64,000 bases of DNA from Trichocladium uniseriatum (lineage: Eukaryota; Ascomycota; Sordariomycetes; Sordariales; Chaetomiaceae): positions 185,614 to 249,613 of the forward strand of contig WOUO01000038.1 in the NCBI GenBank assembly GCA_017139535.1, in the 5' to 3' direction. The notes under the pieces are model-generated. The model was not told where the DNA came from. It did no database searches and worked only from the letters and a program-made list of their open reading frames with translations. The translations under genes and the position numbers were made by a program. Each line of letters begins with the position of its first letter. The first letter of the stretch is position 1. Positions 11,335 to 21,223 of this stretch are shown piece by piece.

Positions 11335-14028
11335 ATGACCGTCATAGCTATGCCCGTCGAGAAGGAGAAGAGCGCCCCAGCGCCTCCCGAAAGCTTTGTC
11401 CCACTGGTCTCGGTTGTCGACTTCCACCATGCGCGTGGTCCCGAGGTCGAGAGGTGGTTCGGCGTCGAGGAGGGCCGCGATCCGGCCGCCGAATACGACT
11501 GGACGCTGCTGCCGTTCATGGCATTGAGCGATGGCGCCCATGCGTATGTGCTGGTCTTTGGAAGGGGAGCGGAAAGGAAGGGCTCGAGCTAATGGCACAA
11601 CACAGGTTAACCGAAGACTTTTCCTACTTCACTCTCCTCCGCCCCGCGACCGACACCTCCCCCGCCACATCCCTCTTCGGCATCTCGTGCACGCGGCAGA
11701 TGGACGCCTCACAACTCCTCGTGCGCCCCGCCGACGTAACCCGCTCCACAGTCCAAAAGGCCGTCGTGGTCATCGCCGACAGCCCGCAGTACTTTGGCAT
11801 GCTGCGCGAGCGGCTGAGCGTCGTGACCAAGGCGTGGTTCGCCCAGCGCGAGTTCACCGACGTCGAGATCCTGTCGCGGTTCCAGGAGAGCCTGGCCGAC
11901 GAGAAGGCCTCGGGCCTGATGCACGAGGACGAGGACCGCGACCAGTACCTGGGCCTAAGCCTGCGCGAGATGGTGCGCGAGTTTCGGTGGCAGACGCTGG
12001 TCCTGCTCAAGTGCTGTCTGTTGCAGCCAAAGGTAATGGCGCCCGCTCCAGGGTGTGGCTAAGGGGGTTCGATGCTAATTGCTCTTTAGATGCTCTTCTT
12101 TGGCACGCGCTGCGAGCGGCTGTGTCTGGCGCAGTTCTCCCTCATATCTCTGATCCCGGGCCTGCTGCGCAACCTGCGGGACTCGGCCGGGCCGGATCTG
12201 GACAACTACGAAAAGAGCCTTGTGAAACCGACGAGCTTGAGGACGAGCGACCGGAATTCACTACTGTCTTATATGGGGCTGCCGTTGCAGATCTTTGGAA
12301 AGGTATGGCCCGGACTACCCCAACCCCTGATTCACTCTGTGCTAATCGATCGGACAGGGGAGCTTGTTTGGGCCCTACACGCCCCTTCAGCAATTAGATA
12401 TCCTTGCCGATTTCGGAACCAAGTCGTACATTGTCGGCAGCACGAATTCACTTCTTCTACAGCAAAAGGACCGATACAGCGATATCCTGATTAACCTCGA
12501 CGAGGGCACCATCAACATCACGTCTACGTCGCTCCGGGCAGCTCTGCAGCTGTCAACCCCTGACCGCCGCTGGATCGATTTCATCACGCAAAACGTCAAC
12601 GACACGTGGGACGACGCCAACCCCAGCCGGCCCAAGACGATGGGCTACGTCGGCAGCGAGGAGTTTATCCGCGTGCAGTTTGAGGAGTACCTCCTCTCGC
12701 TCATCACGTCAGTCAAATACCACAGCCACCTAGCCAAGTACGCAAACAACCCGCGCATGCTGCTGGCCGAGGTCGAAGGCGACCCGTCCCACGACTTTGG
12801 GCCGGAATTCATCGAGGCCTGGTCGCGCACCGAAAACTACCGCATCTGGAACACCCACACCGACTCGCACCTCTTTGACATTGTCGAGCCCCGCCACCCG
12901 TGCGCCGGCGGGCTGACCATCGACGACATCCAGCGCCGCATCACCCAGCAGGTCCAGGACCTGCACTGGGACGACCGCTTCGCGCAGGGCAAGGAGGCAC
13001 TCGGCCGTAACCTGGCCGCGGGCCGGGAGAAGGCCAGCACCATCTTTAACAAGCTGTATGCCGATGTCGAGGGCATGCGCGAGGCGAATCGGAAACGGGC
13101 TGAGGAAGCCAAGGCGCAGCAGGCGGCAGCGGAGAAGAGTGCTCAGGAGGGGGGTGAGAAGAATGGCAGCGGCGCGACGACCCCCGGGGGGAGTGCGGTC
13201 GACCTGGCCAAGGCGCAGCAGACGATGCAGGCTGTAGGTAGCAAGGCGGGCGCGTTCGTGAATAGCTGGGCTGCGTGGGCGGGCGAGAAGCGGCGGGGGT
13301 GGGGGAGGGGATCAACGACAACGTCAACGACGACGTCGAATTCAAACTCTGATAGCACTACCGGAAGTAACGGGACCAACACACCCGCAACTACAACCAC
13401 AACCACTAGCAGCGGCGGCGGAGGGTGGGGTTCAAGCTGGGGCAAGAAACGCGCGTCGCAGCTCCTCTCACGAGGGAGTTATGACGCGGTCGGGTCAGAA
13501 AAGGACAGGGAGAGGGGCTTGTACCGCATGTCGGGCTCGTCGGGCCGGTCGTCGTCGCGAGAGGAGGAGAGGCGGCCGTTGCATTACTATGGTGGTGGAG
13601 ATGGTAGGGACAGAGGGGGGTCGGTCAGCGGCGAGTCGATGCTGGATGGGGTTGGGCCTGAAAGTGCGCTGTCGTCGCCTGTGGCGGTTGTGGAGAGGAG
13701 GGCGGCGCAGCCGGTGTCGATGTCGGGAGGGAATGCCGCGGAGACGCTGGTTTTGGGTGGTGTCTTGTCTGTGGAGGGTGCTGGCGCGGCAGGAGAGGGT
13801 GAGGAGAAGAGTGGTGGTGGTGATGACGCGGCGAAAACGAATGGGAATGGGGGTGCCAGCGTAGCGTCGAAGGGGGAGGGCCTTGACAAGGAGGTGGACG
13901 CGGTGCTGGTGGAAGTGCCGTTGAGAGGGAAGGAGGAGAGGGACGAGGACGAAGCGTCTTCCCGTCCCTTGCCCACGGCGGCGGCTACGGCGGAGGCGGC
14001 GGAAGCACAATCGGCGTGGGAGAGGTGA
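11335..14028 (+). CDS. avl9: AVL9-like late secretory pathway protein (DENN superfamily)
   Basis: Four exons, 11335-11543, 11606-12032, 12090-12302 and 12358-14028, with introns of 55-62 nt, give 839 residues. The first half has the Avl9 signature blocks: VSVVDFHHARGPEVE, LLPFMALSDGAHA joined across intron 1 to TEDFSYFTLLRP, FFGTRCERLCLAQFSLISLIPGL, and GSLFGPYTPLQQLDIL. In yeast, Avl9 acts in exocytic cargo transport from the Golgi, and the family is related to DENN Rab-regulating proteins. The last 300 residues are low-complexity Ser/Thr/Gly/Glu, poorly constrained. The start gives a short hydrophilic N-terminus just before the conserved block. The exon joins follow from phase and family sequence. 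Confidence 0.87.
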
Positions 14029-16215
14029 GAGTGTGGTGTACATGTGGAGGAATGCATCATGTCACGGGTCGTCGTTGGATGGACGGTTGGTTAGCGGACT
14101 GTGCGACGTGGTATACCTGTGCACATCGAGTTTGGTGGTGTTGGGTTCTATCTGGGTTTGTGCGCACGAGTAGGCCACTTGTACGCAGCACGGTACAATA
14201 CAAGCTGCAGTTGGCCTACCTAGGTGGTTCCCCTCCTTGTCACCTCGGCCCCCAACTACAAGTATGCAACGCAGTATGCAACGCAGGCACAGGCTCTGGA
14301 TCAAGTCATGGGTCAGATGAAGGTATTACCAATGAATTCACTGCTGCAGATGGCAGAGTTACTGACAAACAAGAATTCAAGCTGTGCCCGAATCTCAGCG
14401 GTTGGTCGGCAACCTCCAGGTTCTATCTGGTCCCCGATTTCAAAGTCAAAGCAGCCAAACGATGAACTCACCGACGCGGAAGGCACGGGAGCGACAACGA
14501 CAGGTCGCCGTGGATGGGCAAATCCTTACCCTTTTCTCTGTCCAGCCCCAGGCAGGACACCCTTTATGGCAGCCTACCTACCCTACGGAATACTCCTACA
14601 GCCTGACCTCGTCGATCGGATTCTCGGAAAGTCTTGAGAGCCTTGTGTCTTCCGACAGTCTCACCACATTGGGTATTTGTGCCCCCAAACGGGGGGACTC
14701 GGGCATCGCTCGGCATTCCATTTCCCTTTGTATGAGGCTGGATGCAGGGAGGGTTCCGAAAGCAGACGGGGGGGTTAGTCACCAGTCACCGGTTGGCAGT
14801 GCACCAGTGTAGGACGGGCTGACCTGGTTCGAGGCGGGTTGGCCCGCTGGGCCCGGTTCTAGCTGGGGAATAAATTATTGGTGTGACGGGGCTGCAGAGC
14901 AGGAAGTGTGGGGGGCCAATGGGGGTGTGGGTGTTGGACAAGGCTTTCGTTGGTGGCATGCCATCCGGATGGCTTCCGGGTCGGGTATGTACGAGGTACG
15001 TACATGTACTGTGGAATGTGTAGGGGATGCACTACAACTACGTGGGTGAATACTGACCGAGGGCAGATGATACAGCAACGCCACACGACAGATGACTTGG
15101 GCAAACATGAGGATCAAGGAAGAAACTCGGGATGTTCAATTTGGACGAGTATCACCACGCGCCTGACCAGTTGAATTCTAAATACCTGCCGTCTATCCGG
15201 TCGGGTTCGGTAGGCTACATGCCATCTGGTCTCGAGACTCGCCGGATTTCAAATCATCGAGCGACCACTTGTCTCCAAGGAGGATCAAAAGCAGGGTCCA
15301 AGGGGAACTCATGCAAGGCGCTACTGCACCGATTTGCTGATCCGGCCCGTCTTACCTGCACAAGTCCTCAGGGTTGTCGCCGTCTAGGCCATCCAGGTCC
15401 CCCGGCTGCCTGCCGTCTTGAGCATAGCGCCTGATGCTGATTTCCCATCTGGGCCTGCCGGGACCACTTCCGTGCCTCGGGCGTGCTTCCGCCTCTGCAG
15501 CAGGGTGCAGAATGCAGAAATCGATGCTCGCACATTGCCACATGGGCGGACGGGATCAGCTGCGTGTTTGCCCCGGGGCCTGCGTCGCAGGATCGTCGTT
15601 GTGCATACACGGTAAAAAGTGAATTCCCCTTACGTAGCAGGAATGCCATTCTTGAAATGAGTGGGGTGGCGTGATGGACGGGATAGGAAGTCGGAGCGAT
15701 GGTGTAAGTCGCAGTAGGAATGAAGGGAGTAGGAGAGGACCCTGGCACTTGTATTTCTTACCTTGATGCGCTAAAATTGGTAACAAATATGAAAAAGGTA
15801 CGAAACCGAAGTTAACATTGCAACAGGTTGGGTTGGACATTGGGCAGGCCCAGTTGTCGCGTGGACCGGGGTGCTCCCACGCCTGGCAAAAATGAGATCT
15901 CGCCATCATCCCATGGGCCCATCTATCTCGACTCTCGCGTGGTGAAATGGGACGTCATTGTTAGCTCGACTATCCGAATCACCGATGTATTCCCATTTCC
16001 GCGGACTTGGGACGAGATCGATGTTAGGAACAAGGATCGCGTGTTTGTTTTTTGTCTGGGCTGAATTGGGTGCACAGAGCTACAACTCACTATATCTTGT
16101 TCCAGAACTCCCAGTCCCCGTCATCTTCCCTTGTCCCTTCTCTTACCCCAGTCAAGTTTGATTTTCAGATCCATCGCATCACTTACTTATCATACCTGAG
16201 CAAAAAGCAACGACC
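14029..16215. other. Intergenic region between AVL9 and nirK
   Basis: About 2.2 kb without a supportable gene. It contains a perfect two-copy 12-bp tandem repeat at 14262-14285 and a CCTAGG palindrome near 14217. The stretch before 16215 is pyrimidine-rich and is the likely nirK leader. Frames of 100-150 codons here lack conserved motifs and fungal codon bias. Confidence 0.5.
14262..14285. repeat. Two-copy 12-bp direct tandem repeat
   Basis: Unit GTATGCAACGCA occurs twice without mismatch or spacer at 14262-14273 and 14274-14285. Function unknown; it may be replication slippage. Confidence 0.8.
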
Positions 16216-17693
16216 ATGACCTCTTGGCGTGTGCCCCTCACTATCTCTCGCCGGGTAGCCTCCGCAGCGAGGCAACAAACCGTACGGCAAGGCGGCACCT
16301 CTCTCTCGACACAGTTCTTCCTCGCAAAACAACCTAGATGGCCCCCAGTGACTGGCAGCCGGGCTCTGTCTTATGCTTCAAAAACAACTCCCAAGCGCAC
16401 AACCCAACGGTGGGTCTCGGTATTAGTTGCGGGCACCACCGCCTCTGCACTTGGAGCCATGTTTTTGTACAACCAGAGTCCGGCTCGCATGGATACGATG
16501 GAACACAGCCCGTGCTGCCACAAGGCTGCATTAGCACAGCTCTCTAAACCCGTCGAGAAATCGGTAAGTCTCCAAGATCCTTAGAAATTAGGATATTGAG
16601 CTCACGCATCCAGGTATTCATGTCCCCCGTCCTTCAGGCCGGAGGCGACAAGTCCGACCCGCAGCTCCAGATCTACGAAACCCTCGAGCTCGAATCCACC
16701 GAAGACCTCAACCTCCCCGTCGAGCAGGCCATCCTCACCAAAGCCCCCTACGTGCCCCCCGCCATTACGCGCGACTACCCCGTGCTCCTCCAAGTCCCGC
16801 TCACCACCACGACCAAACTCGCCCAGCTCACCAGCCAGTACAAATACGAACAATGGACCTTCAACGACACCGTTCCCGGCCCCTTTATCCGCGCCCGCGC
16901 CGGCGACGTCGTCGAACTAACCTTCACCAACCACGACACGACCGGCAACCCGCACAACATCGACAGCCACGCCTTCACGGGGCCCGGAGGCGGCGCGGCC
17001 CTCACCACAACCGAAGAAAACGAGACCAAAACCGCCCGCTTCAAACTCCTCACCCCCGGCCTCTACCTCTACCACTGCGCCGCGGCCCCTGTCCCCGTGC
17101 ACATCGCCAACGGCATGTACGGCCTCATCTACGTGCAGCCCGCCTCCCCCGCCGACGACCTCCCGCCCGTGGACAAAGAGTACTACGTCATGCAAAGCGA
17201 GTTCTACCACGAGCCGCCCGAGATCGAGGACGACGGGCGGCCGTCCAAGACGGTCGAGTTCTCGTACCCGAACGGCTTGCGTGAGGAGCCGAGCGTGGTG
17301 GTTTTTAACGGGAGCGAGTCGGCGCTGACGAGGGATGCTCCCTTGAAAGCGAAGACCGGGGAGAGTGTGCGGATCTTTTTTGGGAATGCGGGGCCGAACT
17401 TGACGAGCTCGTTTCATGTGATTGGGAGTAACTTTAAGAGTGTGTACCGGGATGGGGATGTGTTGAGTGCGCCGGGCAAGTTTGTGTCGACGGTGACGGT
17501 GCCGCCGGGGGGGTCGACGGTGGTGGATATGAAGATGCTGGTGCCGGGGACGTATACGTTGGTGGATCATTCGATTTTTAGGTTGGATAAGGGGGCGGTG
17601 GGGTTTTTGAATGTGTCCGGGAAGCAGAGGCAGGATATTTATGGGAGCTCGCTGCCGCCGGCGCCGTGTACCGGGTGCAAGTTGCATGCTTAG
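16216..17693 (+). CDS. nirK: Copper-containing nitrite reductase, mitochondrial type
   Basis: Two exons, 16216-16563 and 16614-17693, encode 475 residues. Exon 1 is an Arg/Ser/Thr-rich presequence with a hydrophobic stretch (VSVLVAGTTASALGAMFLY), consistent with mitochondrial import and possibly membrane tethering. Exon 2 is a two-cupredoxin NirK. All expected metal ligands are visible: type 1 Cu H230, C271, H279 and M284; type 2 Cu H235, H270 and H435; catalytic D233 and H384. NirK reduces nitrite to nitric oxide, the first committed step of fungal mitochondrial denitrification. It is a single gene here; no nor or nar gene is adjacent. The 3' end faces the astacin gene 232 bp away. The ATG starts a plausible targeting peptide. 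Confidence 0.93.
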
Positions 17694-17925
17694 GGGGAGG
17701 TGGTTTGAATTTGGGAGTTTTGCAGGTTGGGTAATGGCGTTTAATGGGGAAGGGTTTGATTTACTGGTCATGACAGGAACCGCAGGATATGTCGGGTGGG
17801 TTGATGGGTTGGTTGATGTTGGTGTGAAGAGCAAGCATTCAGTAGCAATTGAAGCCTACATATTACCTAGGCAATTAACTATCCATAACCCAAGTCTCCT
17901 GTGTTACACGACTCACGCGACATGC

Positions 17926-19696
17926 CTAGCCAAAAGCAATCCAGTTCGCGCCGACAATATAGAGAATGCTGTCGGCCCAAGCATTACCGTGCCAGCTAAA
18001 CCCCTTGTCGTCAATCTTGTCGGCAAAGACCTTGACGCGCAGGTTGCGCGAGTTGTCCATGTCGAGCTCGCTGAGCGCAATAAACACCTTGGGATCAGGC
18101 CGGTCACTCGGGCGGTCAAACTTCACGCGGCCGCCGTTTTCGGCACGCGGCGGGAACCACTCGCGGTCGGTGGACGAGCTGACGACGCCGCTGCCGACAA
18201 CACCCGGGTGGTTCTTTGGGTAGGCGACCCAGGCGGCTGACGCGCTGTGCACGACCGTGTTGGCCCACGACTCGATGACGACGTCAAACCCGGACGCCGT
18301 CACGTTGCGCGCCGCGGCGCGGATGCGCCCTGTATTGTTAGTTGTTATCCGATATATACCATGGTCTACTGCGAGAAAACGGGGGGACGGGGGTTTGAAA
18401 ATAGTCATACAGTTAAAGTCCTTGCTCAGGTCTAGTGCGTTCAACCACACGATCACGTTGGGCGCCTCGGTGTACTTGCCGCGCGGAAAGTCGACATGCT
18501 GCACGTCACGTCGGAATGGGCCGTCGACGATGGGCTGCGGGTCGTCAAAGGAGCGGTTGTCGGACGTGTCAAACTGGCCCACTGCCACTCTAGTGAGTAA
18601 AACAAAAATAAAAGAAGAAAGAAATGAAAAGAAAAGGAAAGGAGAAGAAAATACCCTCATACTCGACTTCGCCCTTGACAAACTCGAGCCAGGTAGCCGC
18701 AGCGTTATACAGCTCCGTGTCGGCCCAGGCATCCAAGTTCAGCGTAAAGCTCTTGTTGTTGCGCTGGCTCTGGGGCGGCGTGTGCACGCGGACGCGGATA
18801 TTGGCCGTCTTGGCCACGTCGAGCAGGGTGAGGCCGAGCACGATGCGCGGGGCCAGCGGGTAGGGCGGGTCAAACTCAATCACCTTGGAGTTGAGCGCCA
18901 GGGGTGGGTAAAACTTGCGGATGTCCGGGTCCACGCCCAGGCGGCCCGCGTCGCGCGTGCGGAAGGGGTACACCTTGCGGATGAAGCTGATGTCGGTCTC
19001 GGACAGGGTGAAGTTCTTGTTGATGCCGCGCCCGTCCTTGGTCCACTGGGGCGGGATCATGTAGCACATGATCGAGTTGGGGTCAAAGACCGAGTGCACC
19101 GTGGCTGTGACCTCCTTGTTGAGGATCTGGGTGCGCGTCTCCCTCTCGCTCCAGCCGTAGTATTTCTTTGCATCGGCGATGACCCGCTCCTCGTTCCACT
19201 GGAGGTCGGCAGCGAGGCTCTGGTGCTCGTGGACGCACCCGAGGGCGTGGCCAAACTCGTGCAGGACGACGCGGCAGATCTCGTCGTCCCGGCTGCCGTC
19301 GGTGAGGGAACCGAGGTTCATGGTGGGTTGGTTCGGGTCCAGGACAAACTTGGTGGCCGCCGTCCCGACCTGGGACCAGTCCGACTTGTCTTCGTTCCTC
19401 CAGTTAAAGGCCACACGGATCTGGGCCTCGCCGTCACTAACAAAGACAAAGTCGATGTTGGCGTGTCTCGTCCACTCTTGGGCATAGCCGCGGACCCTGT
19501 CCTGGAGGTACGAGGAGCCGTTGAGAAAGCGGACCCTGAGTTTCTGCCCGTTTTTCCAAAAGAACTCGGGGTCGAGAGCGAGGTTTGAAGGGGCCCCCTC
19601 CTCGCCGACCAAGTTGCCCACAGGCAGGTCACCATCCTGGCTCTGCCGGCGGCCGATGAAGTCGGCGCTACAGTAGTGCGGAATTTCGTCGCTCAT
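17926..19696 (-). CDS. Astacin-like (M12A) metalloprotease with three H-type lectin repeats
   Basis: Exons from the 5' side are 19696-18663, 18589-18411 and 18329-17926, giving 538 residues. Residues 146-156 read HEFGHALGCVHE, the astacin zinc motif HExxHxxGxxH, and SIMCY at 208-212 fits the Met-turn. After residue 270 there are three consecutive H-type lectin modules. The first starts KVIEFDPPYP; the second VGQFDTSDNRSF and runs through DLSKDFNWRIRA across intron 2; the third begins near EWFPPRAENGGRVKF. H-type lectins bind GalNAc-type sugars in animals. No signal peptide is visible (MSDEIPHYCS), so cytosolic or unconventional localisation is inferred. The ATG at 19696 has a good context. 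Donor GTATGA at 18662 was preferred because it preserves phase with a TAG acceptor. Confidence 0.85.
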
Positions 19697-20682
19697 GGTT
19701 GACAACTTGCCAGTGGCAGATGCGAACAAGGGGAGTGAGCGTAGAACGCAAAGGAGAAGGAGACGAGACTCGGGTGGTATCCATCGGGCCTGTTATCAAT
19801 CCCACTTGGTGACAGCGACATCAGATTCTCTGATCTCCTCATCATCATGGATCCAGCTGTAGAAGAACTTACCACTCGCTATGCCCAAAGTCTAAGGCCA
19901 AGGAACCCCTCAGCTCTTGTCAACTTGCCCATCTTTGCCCTTTCTGGCATGTTGCATGCCGAGCGGGTCCGTGATGCGATACTTTTTTCCCCATCTTCCT
20001 CTGTTCTCCTCCTTCTGGCGGCGGCCTGGCCGGAGATCCAAGAAGCGAAAAGAGGGGTTGCGTCGTTTCGAGGCAATTTGATATGACCGTGTAGTATTCG
20101 CGAGGCGAGATAGCCGCCGTTTGCGTCAATTCAAGACATATGATGCTATGTCGCGCCATGCAAAAGTAGCAAAACAAGAGCAGCCGGTGTTTTGTAAGAT
20201 GAAAAGAATGGCCATCAGGGTGGCTGGCTGCGCAGTAGGGGTTAGTCCCGATGGAGAATCCGGTTGGTTAATCAAACTTGAGCTTGCGAATGTACGGAAT
20301 AGCCATGTTCTGTGCTGTCCATGTCTGCCAGCTCGTGCAGTGATGGTCACGGCGTGGTTGAGGTCTCATTCCTGATTTGTTGTGTCGATCTACCAGGCCG
20401 ATCATCGCGATGACGGGATCTAGGACCATCATTCAGAGATCCATTCTGCACAGTCTCGTCCCGATACCGGTAAGCACGCCACAGGATTCTGAGGATGCTA
20501 AGGATGCCCGCGGACCTATTTAAAGGGCTAAAGATTCCCGCTTCTTCACCACCAGAATTGTAGCATCATCAACCTCTCTTCTCTCCTGTCCCCATCTGTC
20601 CCCATCTGACAACCTCTTCAGCATCTCATTGCGCCCTCCTTCGAGTTTGAAAACTTGAAGGCTGTTCTCAAAACAAACAAAA
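19697..20682. other. Divergent promoter region
   Basis: Nearly 1 kb separates the start codons of the astacin/lectin gene (-) and the small 135-residue protein (+). No gene is supportable here. A TATA-like TATTTAAA lies at 20517-20524, about 160 bases upstream of the + strand ATG, followed by a CT-rich leader. Confidence 0.5.
20517..20524 (+). promoter_or_regulatory. TATA-like box for the 135-residue protein gene
   Basis: TATTTAAA about 160 bp before the ATG at 20683, with a pyrimidine-rich stretch between them. Assigned from position and sequence only; no transcript evidence. Confidence 0.35.
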
Positions 20683-21223
20683 ATGGCCGAGACCCACGAG
20701 ACCAACGTCGGTACGTTTCCGGACTGTACCCATCATGATGCTCATGTGGCGATATTGACGATAAATATCAGGTGCCGTTGTCAGACTCAGCCCGCCGGCC
20801 GAGGGCGACATCATCTGGACGGCCAGCCAAACCGAGTTGGGCCGCAACCTGCCGCCTGGGGACGGCCCGGGCCGTATCCCGTTCGACTGGGGCTTTGGTC
20901 CCATCAAGGTAACTAACTTGACTCCCTTTCTGACAAAGGGATGGTTAGAGCATCGGAGCTGACAATCACTCGAAACAAAGATCTCGGGCTACATCGATAC
21001 CGACAGCCTCGGCGTTGGCATCAGCGTCACCATCGTGGGAATCAACCTCGGCACTGTCTACGGAAATCTGAAGGATGGTGTTGGCGTCAATGTCGATTTG
21101 TTTGTTGCCAAAGGCCAGCTCAGGTTCTACCTGAAGAACGGAAACGAGTTCTGGGTCCACCTTGGGGTCAGCATCACGTTTGACGGCACTTTCGAGGGCG
21201 ACTACAAGATCCTCTCCTTTTGA
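20683..21223 (+). CDS. Small unrecognised protein, 135 residues, probably all-beta
   Basis: Exons 20683-20710, 20772-20908 and 20981-21223 join in phase to a 135-residue protein. I do not recognise a family. It has no signal peptide or membrane segment. The N-terminal third contains GDIIWTASQTELGRNLPPGDG and an aromatic/Gly segment, FDWGFGPIKISGY. The rest alternates hydrophobic and polar residues with frequent Gly (GVGISVTIVGINLGTVYG, then QLRFYLKNGNEFWVHLG), ending FDGTFEGDYKILSF, the pattern of a compact beta sandwich or barrel. Good codon bias, three correct splice junctions and a TATA-like box support a real gene. It is divergent from the astacin/lectin gene, which may or may not be meaningful. 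Confidence 0.72.

Noticed and set aside
16917..17834. 305-codon - strand frame
   Set aside because: Antisense to nirK, His/Arg/Pro-rich, and runs past the nirK stop without any recognisable motif.
18588..18654. Alternative intron 18588-18654 in the astacin gene
   Set aside because: It also keeps phase but uses a TAGAG acceptor; donor GTATGA at 18662 with the TAG acceptor is the better pair and gives a more family-like join.
18257..19588. 443-codon + strand frame
   Set aside because: It is antisense to the astacin/lectin gene and its composition (Val/Gly/Asp/Arg-rich) is what the reverse of a GC3-rich gene produces.
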